A DNA stretch of 64,000 nt. Source: Amphiduros pacificus (taxonomy: Eukaryota; Annelida; Polychaeta; Phyllodocida; Hesionidae). Positions 10,712 to 22,284 of the stretch are shown here, one piece after another (within the stretch, counting starts at the first letter, position 1; each line of letters opens with the position of its first letter). The position numbers and the translations under genes are program-made. Location: assembly GCA_949316495.1 (NCBI GenBank), contig OX439003.1, forward strand, positions 47,999,725-48,063,724. The letters run 5' to 3'. The notes under the pieces are model-generated. The model was not told the DNA's origin, did no database searches, and was given only the letters and a program-made list of their open reading frames with translations.

Positions 10712-12225
10712 TTAAAGGGGGAGTTCCTAATAATCTAACCTTATTTTTTTTTAACATGTAATGAAATATATGGTAATAAGATATCATATCACACACATCC
10801 TACATTAATCTGGCCAACTGTTTATTTACAAAGTGGATCTTTGTTGTGGCAGCAGGCTGTCCTGGAAAGAAAGGTCGGGTTCGGGAGGGTAATAAAACTT
10901 CGGAGATTATACGTCACGGGTGTAACTCCTTATCCCGGGAAACTGGGTCTCACAATGGTGGGTGAAGCTGGCCGCTCAACATGTACTCAAAATAAGCTGC
11001 TCTCATTGTCAGGGGAATTGTGTGTCATAAATATTTGCGACAAAAGTAATTGACAAGGGATCAATGTTTTCAATTCCCCAAAAATTGTGGCAACAAAAGT
11101 TTGAAATACACAAAATAGGCAGGTTTGAAACACAACCAGGGTTATCTATGAAGAGAATATTTTGTTCTTGAGTCAGAATATGGTAACAGTTGGGCCTGAA
11201 ACAATGACTACCAGAGGTTCCCTAGGCTAAAATGAACTGTAATTCTTATTAGACCACATCACAAACCTAGTGATGATTAGATTAGCTGAACAGAGGTCAT
11301 TTCACAATCCACAAAACAGAGGAAAGAAGTTCTAGACAAGTCTCCACTACTGATGCCATGATCAAGTGGCAGTGTCAGAAACACTAGCATACGAGGTCAG
11401 GGTGCTGAAATGAGAGGTGAATGTAGATACCTCAGTGATTCAATGTGTTGTCCCCAGGAAAACATTTACCAAAATATTGTCAAATTTAAAGAAAATGGTC
11501 CTTAATTTTAAAACCTCTTTTAACTATTATTTTATATGAACATGTTTGTGATATGCAAGTCTTTTCAAGATTTTAAACTTTGAGTATATACTTTGTGGTC
11601 CATACAAATGACTGAAAAATAAGATAAGTTAAATCGCATGGCCAAGGTTCGTGTTTTGTTTTCATAATTGTTAATTGGCACAGTGTGATATGTTGTGTCA
11701 TCTGCAATCATAACATATACTATTTTGATTTGTTGAAGATCATCCCCACTGTCAGACTCTTCTCAATCACAGTTTGCAGGCTACGAGTCTTGTTTGTTGT
11801 GGGGGGTCAAATTGCCATCCCTGAACTTTACCCTGCTCAATAAAGCTACCTGAAGGTGGCTCAGACCCACTTCTTTCATCCTCAGATGATCCACATAAAC
11901 TTTGGACCTCTATTATGTCAGAAACACTTGTTGAACAATCACTATCTGTAAAATCTCCCTCCGACTCCATGATGCTGGGCTAGGGGTTTTCCCAAAATGT
12001 TACACTCTCTACGTCACCACCCCACGTGACAGGGGGTAATAAAATTCCGGACTGACTTCGGAGATATGTCATGATCCAAACTTTGAAGTGAAATTTGATC
12101 ATCACAACGTTTACAAGATACACTTGAAATTTGTGAGATGACTACTGGCAACCAAATGAATGATTTTATGACAAAAAAACACATGGTTTGGGGTACAACC
12201 CAATTATTAGGAACTCCCCCTTTAA
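10712..12225 (-). mobile_element. TTAA-flanked DNA transposon, 1.5 kb, Kolobok-like termini
   Basis: Perfect inverted termini sit at 10712-10734 and 12203-12225. Read outward-in they are TTAA, then AGGGGGAGTTCCTAATAAT on both ends. A TTAA target duplication and termini beginning with purines then G fit Kolobok-type transposons better than piggyBac (which starts CC). A minus-strand open frame at 11767-11970 lies 230 bases inside the right end. A second short similarity, GGGTAATAAAA then CTTCGGAGAT, occurs near both ends in direct orientation (about 10885 and 12032). No transposase is recognisable, so it is probably non-autonomous or decayed. Confidence 0.7.
11767..11970 (-). CDS. Acidic Ser-rich open frame, possible first exon inside the TTAA element
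   Basis: 67 residues, starting MESEGDFTDSDCSTS, rich in Ser, Asp and Glu, then a GWQFDPP motif near the end. This resembles the N-terminus of invertebrate P2X7-like zinc-finger proteins (acidic Ser-rich start, then a YMFEP/YQFEP-like motif), but the zinc-finger part (CxCGxC) is not found downstream on this strand. It may be a captured or leftover exon of the transposon. The name is only a resemblance; function unknown. Confidence 0.3.
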   Translation of the reverse strand: MESEGDFTDSDCSTSVSDIIEVQSLCGSSEDERSGSEPPSGSFIEQGKVQGWQFDPPQQTRLVACKL

Positions 12226-12453
12226 GCAGTGGTTTTGAAAAATATGTATAAGTATAAAGATATTTGCCTTTCATATCTAAATATTATTTTGGTTGATGCA
12301 CTCCAGTAAATGTCAGTAAAACCTATTTGAACAGGATCCTAATTTATAGCCCCTTTTTGAAAGCACACTCTTTACTTGGTGTCATTTTTATGTGGAGTGT
12401 GATCATAGAGGAACTGAAAGGTAAAATGACGTCATAAAAGTATGGCAATATGC
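12226..12453. other. Short spacer between two TTAA elements
   Basis: 228 bases of ordinary sequence with TGACGTCA near 12427. It ends in CAATATGCTTAA, which pairs with TTAAGCATATTG at 14433-14444. Confidence 0.4.
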
Positions 12454-12748
12454 TTAAAGGGAAACTTTCATTTCTCTGAAACATTTTTGTAGTATGATGG
12501 AGAATTATAACGCACATTGATCTGTGGCTCTGTTAGTATGACCGCACAAGGGAAACATGTTTTTTGGGAGGAAAATAGCTCTTTTAAACGCACGTGCTAG
12601 AAAAAAAAGAATGACGTCATGCTTTTTACATCAAAATGTCACATTTTTCACGTTCTTTCTGACACATATAACCATTTTATATTATGTCAATTCTAAGGCC
12701 GAAAATCGTGACACCGCTATTTTGGTTGCATTGTTGTTTGTTTAATTA

Positions 12749-12850
12749 CAGTGACCAGCAGTCAAATCCGGACATTTTCATGTTTTTCACTCCCGATATT
12801 TGCAGTGACCAGCAGTCAAATCCGGACATTTTCATGTTTTTCACTCCCGA
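12749..12850. repeat. Two direct 54-bp repeats starting CAGTGACCAGCAG
   Basis: Copies begin at 12749 and 12803. The start TACAGTGACC matches the terminus of the nested MITE at 13018, so these look like isolated ends of a related TA-target family. Confidence 0.75.
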
Positions 12851-13017
12851 TTTTCACAAAACCTTTAAAAACTGTGTAAAAACTGCTCACATCGAAAGAA
12901 GATCTTCGACTTTAACGGTCTGTGGAGTTTTAATGATACCCGTTCAATATTAACAGAAATAGAGTGATTTTCACGCATTCAGTCAACCTGCAGATTGTCC
13001 GAGTTCACATTGAGTTA

Positions 13018-13445
13018 CAGTGACCGGCAACTGTCCGAAACAGGCAGATTAAACTCGGACATTTTTAACTCAGTCAAATATCGAGTAAAACTGATCTGTA
13101 GTAATTGCATTTAAGTTGAATATTGTCTCTCACATGTTTTCTTGTGTTCCCACTGCTTTTCAAAACATTAAAAGTGTTTATTTGTTTTCACGGCATGAGT
13201 GAGTGTGTCACTGTTAAATGACGTCAGAAGTGGTGACGTAACCAACATCACCATATAACTCAATGGAAACTCGGACAATCTGTGTCCGGATTGGACGTTT
13301 TGAAAGGCATAGGATTTACAAGATGACGTGTGAGTCACAATATTCAGCTCAATTGCAATTAGTACAGCACAGTTTTACTCGATATTTGACCGAGTTAAAA
13401 ATGTCCGAGTTTCATCTGCCGGTTTCGGACAGTTGCCGGTCACTG
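13018..13445. mobile_element. Nested MITE, 428 bp, Tc1/mariner-like termini
   Basis: Arms of about 75 bases at 13018-13091 and 13372-13445 are near-perfect inverted repeats beginning CAGTGACCGGCAACTGTCCG. The dinucleotide TA flanks both ends (13016-13017 and 13446-13447). TA duplication and CAGT ends fit a non-autonomous Tc1/mariner element. It sits wholly inside the TTAA element, so it is the younger insertion. Confidence 0.85.
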
Positions 13446-13723
13446 TAGTTATATAAGTAGGTAATTGCCCCACGATGACACCATACTTTTTTAACCTGCA
13501 CATGCATTGAAAATATCATATTTCTACCCAAAAAATCATGTTTCCCTTGTGCAGTTGTACTAATGGACCCCACAGATCATTGCGCATCATAATTCTCCTC
13601 CAAACTACAAAAGTTATGATATTTTCAACGCTATGAACAGACTTGTCTGGTATCAGCGCTATACAAATTTTATTATTTATTATTATTATTATTAAAGTGA
13701 ATCAGAGAAGTGAAAGTTGCCCT

Positions 13724-13916
13724 TTAATGAAGTGCTGTGGTCAAAGTTCATGATCCAGTCAGCCTGACGTCATTATCCTGATTACATTGTAACAAGTTGC
13801 AGCCCTTCAGAATGTTACAAATAACGTCATCAAGTCAGAACAATGGCGATGTCAACGTCCCTCCTGTCCGTTACCGGTGGTGAACGTTGCCGTCCTTCCC
13901 GTCCGTTAGGGGTTAA
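13724..13916. repeat. TTAA-bounded arm L of a 190-bp inverted pair
   Basis: Runs from TTAA (13724-13727, shared with the preceding element) to TTAA (13913-13916), starting TGAAGTGCTGTGGTC and ending CCGTTAGGGG. It is an inverted copy of 14246-14436, with roughly 85 percent identity by eye. Confidence 0.85.
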
Positions 13917-14124
13917 GACAATTGGTTGAGTTGTTGACATTTGAATTGTTCTAAATAAAATCACTTCTGTGTGGTGAATGGAAATGAATCAAATACCAGA
14001 ATGATCAGCACACAATATACTTCTCGACTGAAAAACAACAATAATAATTATTGTAAAATGCCATCTTGAGGACTAAACATGTTTAGCTGCACCCCATAAC
14101 TTTATCTAGGCTTAGAGTAATATA

Positions 14125-14960
14125 CAGCTTATTGCATTCGGCACATTGCGCGTTTGATAAATTGCACGTTCAACACAGAGTGACTTGTATCAGTGTGACG
14201 TCACAGAAGGACAGTGTGTGAAAGGCATCCAGGGTTTTACATTTGTTAACCCCTAACGGACGGGAAGGACGGCAACGTCCACCACCGGTAACGGACGGGA
14301 GGGACATTGATGTCCCCATTGTTCTGGCTTAACGTCATTTGTATCATTCCGAAAGGCTGCAACTTGTTACAATGTAATCATGATAATGACGTCAGACTGA
14401 GGGGACCATGAACTTTTGACCCCAGCACTCCATTAAGCATATTGAATAACCATGGTTATAAATATTATCAATTAAGTATGTAGATACACTAGTCCAGATA
14501 AAAATTGGTTAGTCCTGCCAGTCAACAAAATTTAGATAGCCTAGTCCCTTAGGGGTTAAAATGGGGGACACTACAGTATCTTTTCTATACAAGTATTTAT
14601 TATTTTTTTGGCATATTCGTGTTCACAAATATCATACAAAGTCCTATAAGAAGAAGAAATGCCAAACGATATAAATTGTGAAATTTGTTAAATTGAACAC
14701 CCCTTCAATATCCATTTCTGGACACGCCAATGTACAAAAGCTGATTCCCGCCAAATTCAGTGAAGTGTCATTTTTAAAACTTGCAAATGGTTGGGTTTTA
14801 TGATTTAAATCCAAGTTTGATGTTATCTTGTATTTACATAGACATATTTCTATTCAAACATTTTGATCCCAAAAGCCCCCCAAAATACCAGAACTGACAC
14901 AACGCGCATAAATGATACAACGCGCATAAACGCGCACTACGCGCCGAATGCAATAAGCCG
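14125..14960. mobile_element. TA-flanked inverted-repeat element interleaved with the 190-bp arms
   Basis: The left end CAGCTTATTGCATTCGGC at 14125 and the right end GCCGAATGCAATAAGCCG ending at 14960 are inverted repeats, with TA outside both. The similarity continues inward through GCGCGTTT-like sequence. It contains arm R but not arm L of the other pair, so the two inverted repeats interlock instead of nesting. No coding frame. Confidence 0.65.
14246..14436. repeat. TTAA-bounded arm R of the same inverted pair
   Basis: Starts TTAACCCCTAACGGACGGG and ends CAGCACTCCATTAA. The CCCC end looks like a piggyBac-type terminus. A second such end, CCTTAGGGGTTAA, lies at 14547-14559 in the opposite direction. 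Confidence 0.85.
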
Positions 14961-16146
14961 TAATATACCTAGAGGTGACAAGAGATGCAGCAAAGGTCCA
15001 AGCTTGGTTGCCGCCACAACAGGCTGATTTGACACCCTCATCCGCTTGGCAGCCGGCCAGCTCGCAATCAACCCTTGTTCCTTACCCTCTCTGACCATCT
15101 TTCCTTTCAGCTTGCAGATTAACTTTCCAACTTTTCCATACAAATATGTATTAAATTAGATATGAATCTTAAGTTCCAACAACATTTTTTAAAACTGTGT
15201 TGTAGAATTTACTATGCTGATCATTACAGCTTTGAATATTCTCATGTACAGAACTAATTTGATTGATTTTCCACTCTAAAGTAGAAGAAACTTGTAGTTA
15301 AATTGAAATTTAGTCATATTGATATTAATTTATTTCTTGATGTTTTTTTTTCAGATATATCTACCATATAAAAAATTTGGTCATTTCAAATGAGTACATT
15401 GCAAATGATCATAATTATATGTTACCTGAGAATATTATTTCATAAAATCAATGCTTTATGAAATTAAATCTGCATGAAATGACTGGACTTAAAAAAATAA
15501 ACCGAAAGACAGAGCCAAGATGCGAACCAATCTCACCCCAAGCGGCCAGTCTCCGCAAAGACCGACCAAAAACTCATGGGGAGTGACTCTTCCTGGCTTG
15601 AGTCACATGTACCTTCAGAATATCTATGGCAGCCTCGGGAATATTCATTTTTATTTCCTGTACTATTTTGTTTTTTGGGTTTTTTTTGTATTTTTTCTGT
15701 GTTTGTTTGTTGTTTCGTGTGTGTGTGTTTGTTTTTTTTTTTTTTTCTTCTTTGGCAGGTGATCGAGGAATGGTGGGTCATTTAAGTAAGTGTTGCTGAT
15801 AAAATATAGCTAATTCTCTTACCTGAAATTGCTCAATTATCGCCCGTCCATAGGTGGTGCTACGAATTTCAGTAACTGACAGATGATAAGAATAAATCAC
15901 TACTTTGAAGAAATCTAAAAAGGTACATCACTTATCAACAAACCAAAACCAGATTTGAAATAATAATAAATAATAATAATAAAGAACTAATAAAGAAATA
16001 AAACATTCATGAAATGAGGTTTTCACACACCTTTTCCTTGCATAATATAAATGTTTATACCCTTAACTTTGCAATCAAAAGTTATTAAATAATCTGACTG
16101 CATGCATATATACATGTAACGTGTCGTGTGAAGCATCATAGATCAC
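14961..16146. other. Unannotated region with poly-T and (TAA)n
   Basis: AT-rich. A T-rich and GT-rich run lies at 15660-15752 and a (TAA)n run at 15957-15985. I see no gene. Confidence 0.4.
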
Positions 16147-16800
16147 CTAAAGGGACAGGGCATTCACGATCTTAGGTGCATATAACTCAAAAGCCTTATC
16201 CCCGTATGTTTTAAGGTTTGCCCTATGGACAATATATTCATTGTTCTTTGATGATCTGAAAGGTCTTGTACCTAATTTAGGTATCAGCAGTTGTGACAAG
16301 TATTCAGACGCCTTGCCGTTCTGCACCTTCCACGTAAGTAATGCAATATTAAAGTCTATTCTAGCTCTACAGACAACCAATGTAGCTCCATCAATTTTTC
16401 AGTTATATGGTCATTCTTCTTTATTTTACATACAACTCTGGCTGCAGCATTCTGCATTTTTTGCAACTTCGCTATTTCACATTTGGGCAACCATGCAAGA
16501 AAAGAAGAATAATAATCGAGGTTGATGTAGCAAATGCATGTGCTAAAGTATTTGAAGTTTTTTATTCAATCAATGTCTAATGTGTGATATATTTTTAACA
16601 TCTGAATAACCAATTTGTTGCTTCATTGTGAGTTCCTCACTGAAAGTGAAACTGATGTCTTTCAGATGCTCAAAGAAAGTTTTAAGCTTATTGAATTCTG
16701 TTCTGATAGCCTGTATATTTGTACTTAATATTGACGTTGTCGACATTACTTCACTAAAACTTCTGCTGAAACCCAGCATACAATTATATATTTCCAAAAC
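16147..16800 (-). mobile_element. LINE 3' fragment (C-terminal part of ORF2, CR1/L2-like group)
   Basis: Read on the minus strand, the pieces are in the order of a non-LTR reverse-transcriptase C-terminus: HLKDISFTFSEELTMKQQI, then a stretch ending DYYSSFLAWLPKCEIAKLQK, QNAAARVVCKIKKNDHITEK, LMELHWLSVE, and finally YGDKAFELYAPKIVNAL before the stop near 16147. At least two frame changes and a stop separate these pieces, so it is a dead 5'-truncated copy. Confidence 0.85.
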
Positions 16801-17640
16801 CTTTTAGTTTGAAAAACGTTAATAAAACGAAATGTGTAGACACTTAGAAATAGACGAGTCTTCTGTTAAAATCCCAAATCATCCATTGGCCACTTTGTCA
16901 ACAAACTTTGTTTATCTGACCAGTGATCTTGTGCAAACACCTGCATAGTAAGGCTTTACTAATCAGGTGTTTACACTCGATCACTGGTCAGCTCCATTGT
17001 CCCAACCTGAAGGTGCCCCATTGTTAGCAAAGGTTTGCAAAGAATTGGGTACCTTAAGATTAGGACAATGGAATGATTTGGCTTACAGGGGCCTGTTTGT
17101 CCATTTATGTTTGTCCACTGTTCCATGCCTAACATCCACAATAGAGGTCACATGATTGTTTACAAGTGACCACCTGGTGGTAAAAAGAGTACAGGCAGTA
17201 CTTAGCAATTTCAGCAAAACACAATAACCATGGTAGGTGTATTTTGGTTGATTGTATCACAATTTTGTGGCCACATATCATTTGAGAATACCATCACTAG
17301 AAATGGGAGACATTGAACATGAAATGGGTAGTACAACACTTCCAATTGCAGTGGGTACATGGTGTCACTTTCACCCAGCATAAATGGCGCCAAAATAGAA
17401 CATATTCTCCAATTCATATACTTATTCAAGAACTAATTTTAGCACCTTCCTGTTATTGAAGGAAAAAATAATAAAATATATGAAAATCTACAGAAAGAAA
17501 TCAACTTTTCAATGAGGTAATCCATTTGTATCTACATGTACTACGTTTCTTTTCACCTGATGTTTTTCCTATTGCAAATTTAGCACATTTTCACATACTT
17601 TAATAGTTTAATATCATTTTTTATGTACCATTTTGATTAG
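16801..17640. other. Unannotated region with a hairpin
   Basis: An inverted pair at 16918-16944 and 16965-16992 (core GATCACTGGTCA) could fold as a hairpin. The left arm and its flank are related, inverted, to about 9380-9445. No gene seen. Confidence 0.5.
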
Positions 17641-18262
17641 AGCAGCTTATTGGGGGTTATTTTCTGAAAATACACTTATATTTTATATGAATGAAACTTT
17701 AAAAGATTGCATTGGATCAATTTAAAGTCCGACAATTTTCATCTTTTGTAGACCTACCACATTCAAGCTATTTCTAACCAAATTTAGCTTGTAAATAAAT
17801 CTCGAAATTGACGGACTTAAATTTCATTTTATTTTCAGCACTAAAGTTTTTTACTATGCGGTAAAATATGTATTTTCATAATTTAACCAACAATAAGTTA
17901 TTATAGATATTATTTCAAAATAGCTCAGCATATCAAAATTTCCTCTAATTTCCATTGCAAATTGGTCCAAAATTAAAAATTGCTCTAATATTGTTAATTC
18001 AGAGCAGATTTTGATGAATAAAGACTCTATGAGCTCATTTTTGAAAGATGCAGATGACTGAATATTGAAATTTGTAGTAAAATCCATGGAAATAGGAGTT
18101 TCATTTTCAAAGTCATTCAAAGGTCACTTCAAGGTCACCAGCAATATTTTATGAAAATAGCCTACAACGGTCCACATTCAGTCATGTATCATTTGTGGAG
18201 GTGTCCCACACAGTAAAAACGTTATATGCCTATGTCTGTCATTTCTACTAATGCCCCAAATC
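17640..18262. repeat. Dispersed repeat, copy 1 (about 620 bp)
   Basis: Shares order and landmarks with 57,320-57,950 in the same orientation: CGAAATTGACGGACTT, ATTTCAAAA, GATTTTGATGAATAA, AAAGGTCACTTCAAGGTCAC and ATCATTTGTGGA. Neither copy has a conserved frame or clear terminal repeats. Confidence 0.75.
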
Positions 18263-20456
18263 TCTGTGAAATTGCTTGTGGCCTCTGTGGTTTCATGAAT
18301 GCTTTAAGGACTAAAATAAATCTTTCAGGTCCTTTGTCAAAGCTTGACAGCCATATGTCCTAAACTATTTTTATGCATGAGGAATAATAATAACATTATG
18401 TTTTTATATATTTGTAATAAAATAGCATTTTATTTTCTCTAATAACATAGCAATTGCATTTCATTGATTACAATTTCAATTTTTTCCGCACCTTTAAAAA
18501 CCATGTACAACCACATTGAATAAAATATGTTTATACAAATATGTACATTAATCGTGAAATTCTTTCTTTTAATTTGTCTAAAGGGGAAAGAATTAATTCA
18601 CAAAACACTCGTCTTGTACTGAAAAATAACGATGCATTACAAATTGGAAGATCAAAAAAATAAAGCATTTCTAAATTAAATGACATATATAGATACGACT
18701 CTTTTAAATTTTAATCTAGTTATCATTTAAAGCAGTTTAGTCTTTAGATTTTCCATGGTTAAAGAGATTGCAAATTCAGCACCTATCTTGTCTACATTCT
18801 GCAAATGCACAGCATAAAGGAATTAGTAAACAGTGTAAATGCTATGCTTTGGTGTGTTAGTAAACAATTGTTGCACTGAAAAATATATGTAATGCTTTAA
18901 AACTTCAGAGCCAACATGTGACAATAACTTGCATGCAAATGTGATGTAAATGCTTTCACAAAATTAATGAAATATAGAGAATGTCAAGACAAATTAGAGA
19001 TATATTTATATATTATTTGAATAATATGCCTGCCATACTGACAGAAAATATACTCTTACTCGGCTCCAGCATTTTAAATTTATATTATATTACATTTTGA
19101 CATTATTTGGCATTTATTCATACGAGACACAAGACCATTTATTCGCCATGGCAAAGCATACACGGTCCTTTGTAAAAATAAATCAACTTAGTTCGCTGCA
19201 AACTGCATCAGGCTTGTTGGTTCGTGCAACAATTCACTGTTTGCAATGCAAATAAATAGATGATTATTGGTAAATGTATACATGTACCTCATCGGGATTC
19301 CATAATTGGTTCATTGGATGTCGAATGTATCATTCATATTCTAATGAATAAAAATGTTTGTTTATTGAGGAAATAATTGTATAGTCTCACTCACGAGGAA
19401 ATTTAATCCAATTATCATATCAAGCTGAATTTATGCTACATCAATTTTAATGATCCATAATGGAAAATATCTTCTGTCTAAGCCCTTGAAAATGCATATG
19501 ACCTGGGGAGTGAGAATATCTTGTAATGTCAAGTATTGGAAGTCAATAATATAACAGTCAACGCCACAGGCTTAGTATAGTCTTTCATAACCTTGTATCG
19601 TGGGCTTATATTTGCACAAAGTACAAACAGTATCAGCTAAATGTAAGATTTGTTATGTGCCTTTTTTAATTTATATTAGTGAAATTCGTGGGCACCACAT
19701 ATGGGTCTGAAATAACAGAATCTTAAATAAAAACCACCTGAAAGATTGCATACATATGTATAAAGAAATATAAATTACCACTATCTTCAGTATCATTTGC
19801 AATTTGATATTTGGGAACCAGCAAAGTCTGCACACAACATCTTGATTAATATCTCTTCTATGTTTAGCTTTCCATATTTTCCAGGAAGACTGTTACTAGA
19901 TATTTAATAAGAGGCAAAGCTACTTGAAATGGAAACCCATAGGATCCACATTCAATACTTCACGCCGACAATACATCATGAAAAGATTGATTTCTGAATA
20001 GTTGTTCCCTGTGGAAATACATTTGTTTTAGCTTCAAGGTCTTAAACTGATTCTTTTTCAGTTTGAGGTTTGCAAATAATATTCATAACAATTATAACCA
20101 TATGTTCTCATCATTTTTAAACAGAGATCTTTGTTACGATTGTCTTTGCCTTAAATAAGATCGCCTATGTCTAGTTTGATATTAAATGACATTCGTCCAG
20201 TATTAACATTTGTGAGAGATTTAAGCTTCCTTGAGATGTTATCAGCTTCTGACGATGTATCCTGTCATCGCCATGATTGTCATTGCTAGGACCATGATGC
20301 CTGACGCCGATGTGACACTTCCCGAGGAGGCTGTAAACAATAAGAAAACAATAAGTAAACAACAAGTAAACAATAAGTAAACAATAACAGTAAACAGATA
20401 AGGTTACATCTTAAAGTGAAATATACTTAACAATCATTTCATAATCTAAGATTTTA
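18263..20456. other. Gene-poor AT-rich region
   Basis: No coding frame above background, no tRNA, and no inverted repeat that I can see. Near 20335-20395 there are short imperfect repeats of ACAATAAGTAAAC directly before the 29-bp satellite. Confidence 0.4.
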
Positions 20457-22284
20457 ATGACTCAGACACCATCACACTCTGATTAGCGACTCAGACACCA
20501 TCACACTCTGATTAACGACTCAGACACCATCACACTCTGATTAACGACTCAGACACCATCCCACTCTAATTAACGACTCAGACACCATCACACTCTGATT
20601 AACGACTCAGACACCATCCCACTCTGATTAACGACTCAGACACCATCCCACTCTGATTAACGACTCAGACACCATCACACTCTGATTAACGGCACAGACA
20701 CCATCCCACTCTGATTAACGACTCAGACACCATCACACTCTGATTAACGACTCAGACACCATCCCACTCTGATTAACGACTCAGACACCATCCCACTCTG
20801 ATTAACGACTCAGACACCATCACACTCTGATTAACGACTCAGACACCATCCCACTCTGATTAACGACTCAGACACCATCCCACTCTGATTAACGACTCAG
20901 ACACCATCACACTCTGATTAACGACTTAGACACCATCCCACTCTGATTAACGACTCAGACACCATCCCACTCTGATTAACGACTCAGACACCATCACACT
21001 CTGATTAACGACTCAGACACCATCCCAACCTGATTAACGACTCAGACACCATCACACTCTGATTAACGACTCAGACACCATCCCACTCTGATTAACGGCA
21101 CAGACACCATCCCACTCTGATTAACGACTCAGACACCATCACTCTCTGATTAATGACTCAGACACCATCCCACTCTGATTAACGACTCAGACACCATCCC
21201 ACTCTGATTAACGACTCAGACACCATCACACTCTGATTAACGACTCAGACACCATCCCACTCTGATTAACGACTCAGACACCATCCCACTCTGATTAATG
21301 ACTCAGACACCATCCCACTCTGATTAACGACTCAGACACCATCCCACTCTGATTAATGACTCAGACACCATCACACTCTGATTAACGACTCAGACACCAT
21401 CCCACTCTGATTAATGACTCAGACACCATCCCACTCTGATTAACGACTCAGACACCATCCCACTCTGATTAACGACTCAGACACCATCACACTCTGATTA
21501 ATGACTCAGACACCATCCCACTCTGATTAACGACTCAGACACCATCCCACTCTGATTAACGACTCAGACACCATCACACTCTGATTAACGGCACAGACAC
21601 CATCACACTCTGATTAACGACTCAGACACCATCCCACTCTGATTAACGACTCAGACACCATCACACTCTGATTAACGGCACAGACACCATCCCACTCTGA
21701 TTAACGACTCAGACACCATCACACTCTGATTAACGACTCAGACACCATCACACTCTGATTAACGACTCAGACACCATCCCACTCTGATTAATGACTCAGA
21801 CACCATCCCACTCTGATTAACGACTCAGACACCATCCCACTCTGATTAATGATTCAGACACCATCACACTCTGATTAACGACTCAGACACCATCCCACTC
21901 TGATTAACGGCACAGACACCATCCCACTCTGATTAACGACTCAGACACCATCACTCTCTGATTAATGACTCAGACACCATCCCACTCTGATTAACGACTC
22001 AGACACCATCCCACTCTGATTAACGACTCAGACACCATCCCACTCTGATTCACGACTCAGACACCATCCCACTCTGATTAACGACTCATACACCATCACA
22101 CTCTGATTAACGGCACAGACACCATCACACTCTGATTAACGACTCAGACACCATCCCACTCTGATTAACGACTCAGACACCATCCCACTCTGATTAACGG
22201 CACAGACACCATCCCACTCTGATTAACGACTCAGACACCATCCCACTCTGATTAACGACTCAGACACCATCACACTCTGATTAA
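20457..22284. repeat. 29-bp satellite array, about 63 units
   Basis: The unit is CGACTCAGACACCATCCCA followed by CTCTGATTAA. Three common variants mix: CCCACTC versus CACACTC, CGACTC versus CGGCAC, and TAACG versus TAATG. Runs of a C-C-A triplet (87 bp) are clear near 20,760-21,000. A rare variant (ATCACTCTCTG) occurs twice, 812 bases apart, which is exactly 28 units, with the same neighbours. There are no unique spacers, so it is not a CRISPR array. Confidence 0.98.

Larger units (their letters stand above)
12458..13723. mobile_element. TTAA-flanked inverted-repeat element carrying a nested MITE and a SINE-like tail
   Basis: Left end AGGGAAACTTTCATTTCTCT and right end AGAGAAGTGAAAGTTGCCCT are inverted repeats. 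The similarity continues inward for about 110 bases (left 12480-12560, right 13515-13610, with matching ATGATGGAGAATTATAACGC and GCATCATAATTCTCC). TTAA lies at 12454-12457 and 13724-13727. The right arm is interrupted at about 13625-13695 by GCGCTATACAAATTTTATTATT followed by (ATT)n, a tail seen on several invertebrate SINEs. No transposase frame. Probably a non-autonomous DNA transposon. Confidence 0.7.

Noticed and set aside
15505-15560. A-box and B-box-like words on the minus strand
   Set aside because: The boxes are only about 14 bases apart, too close for a tRNA or SINE promoter.
20457-22284. Possible CRISPR array
   Set aside because: Units are contiguous with no unique spacers, and the genome is eukaryotic; it is a satellite.
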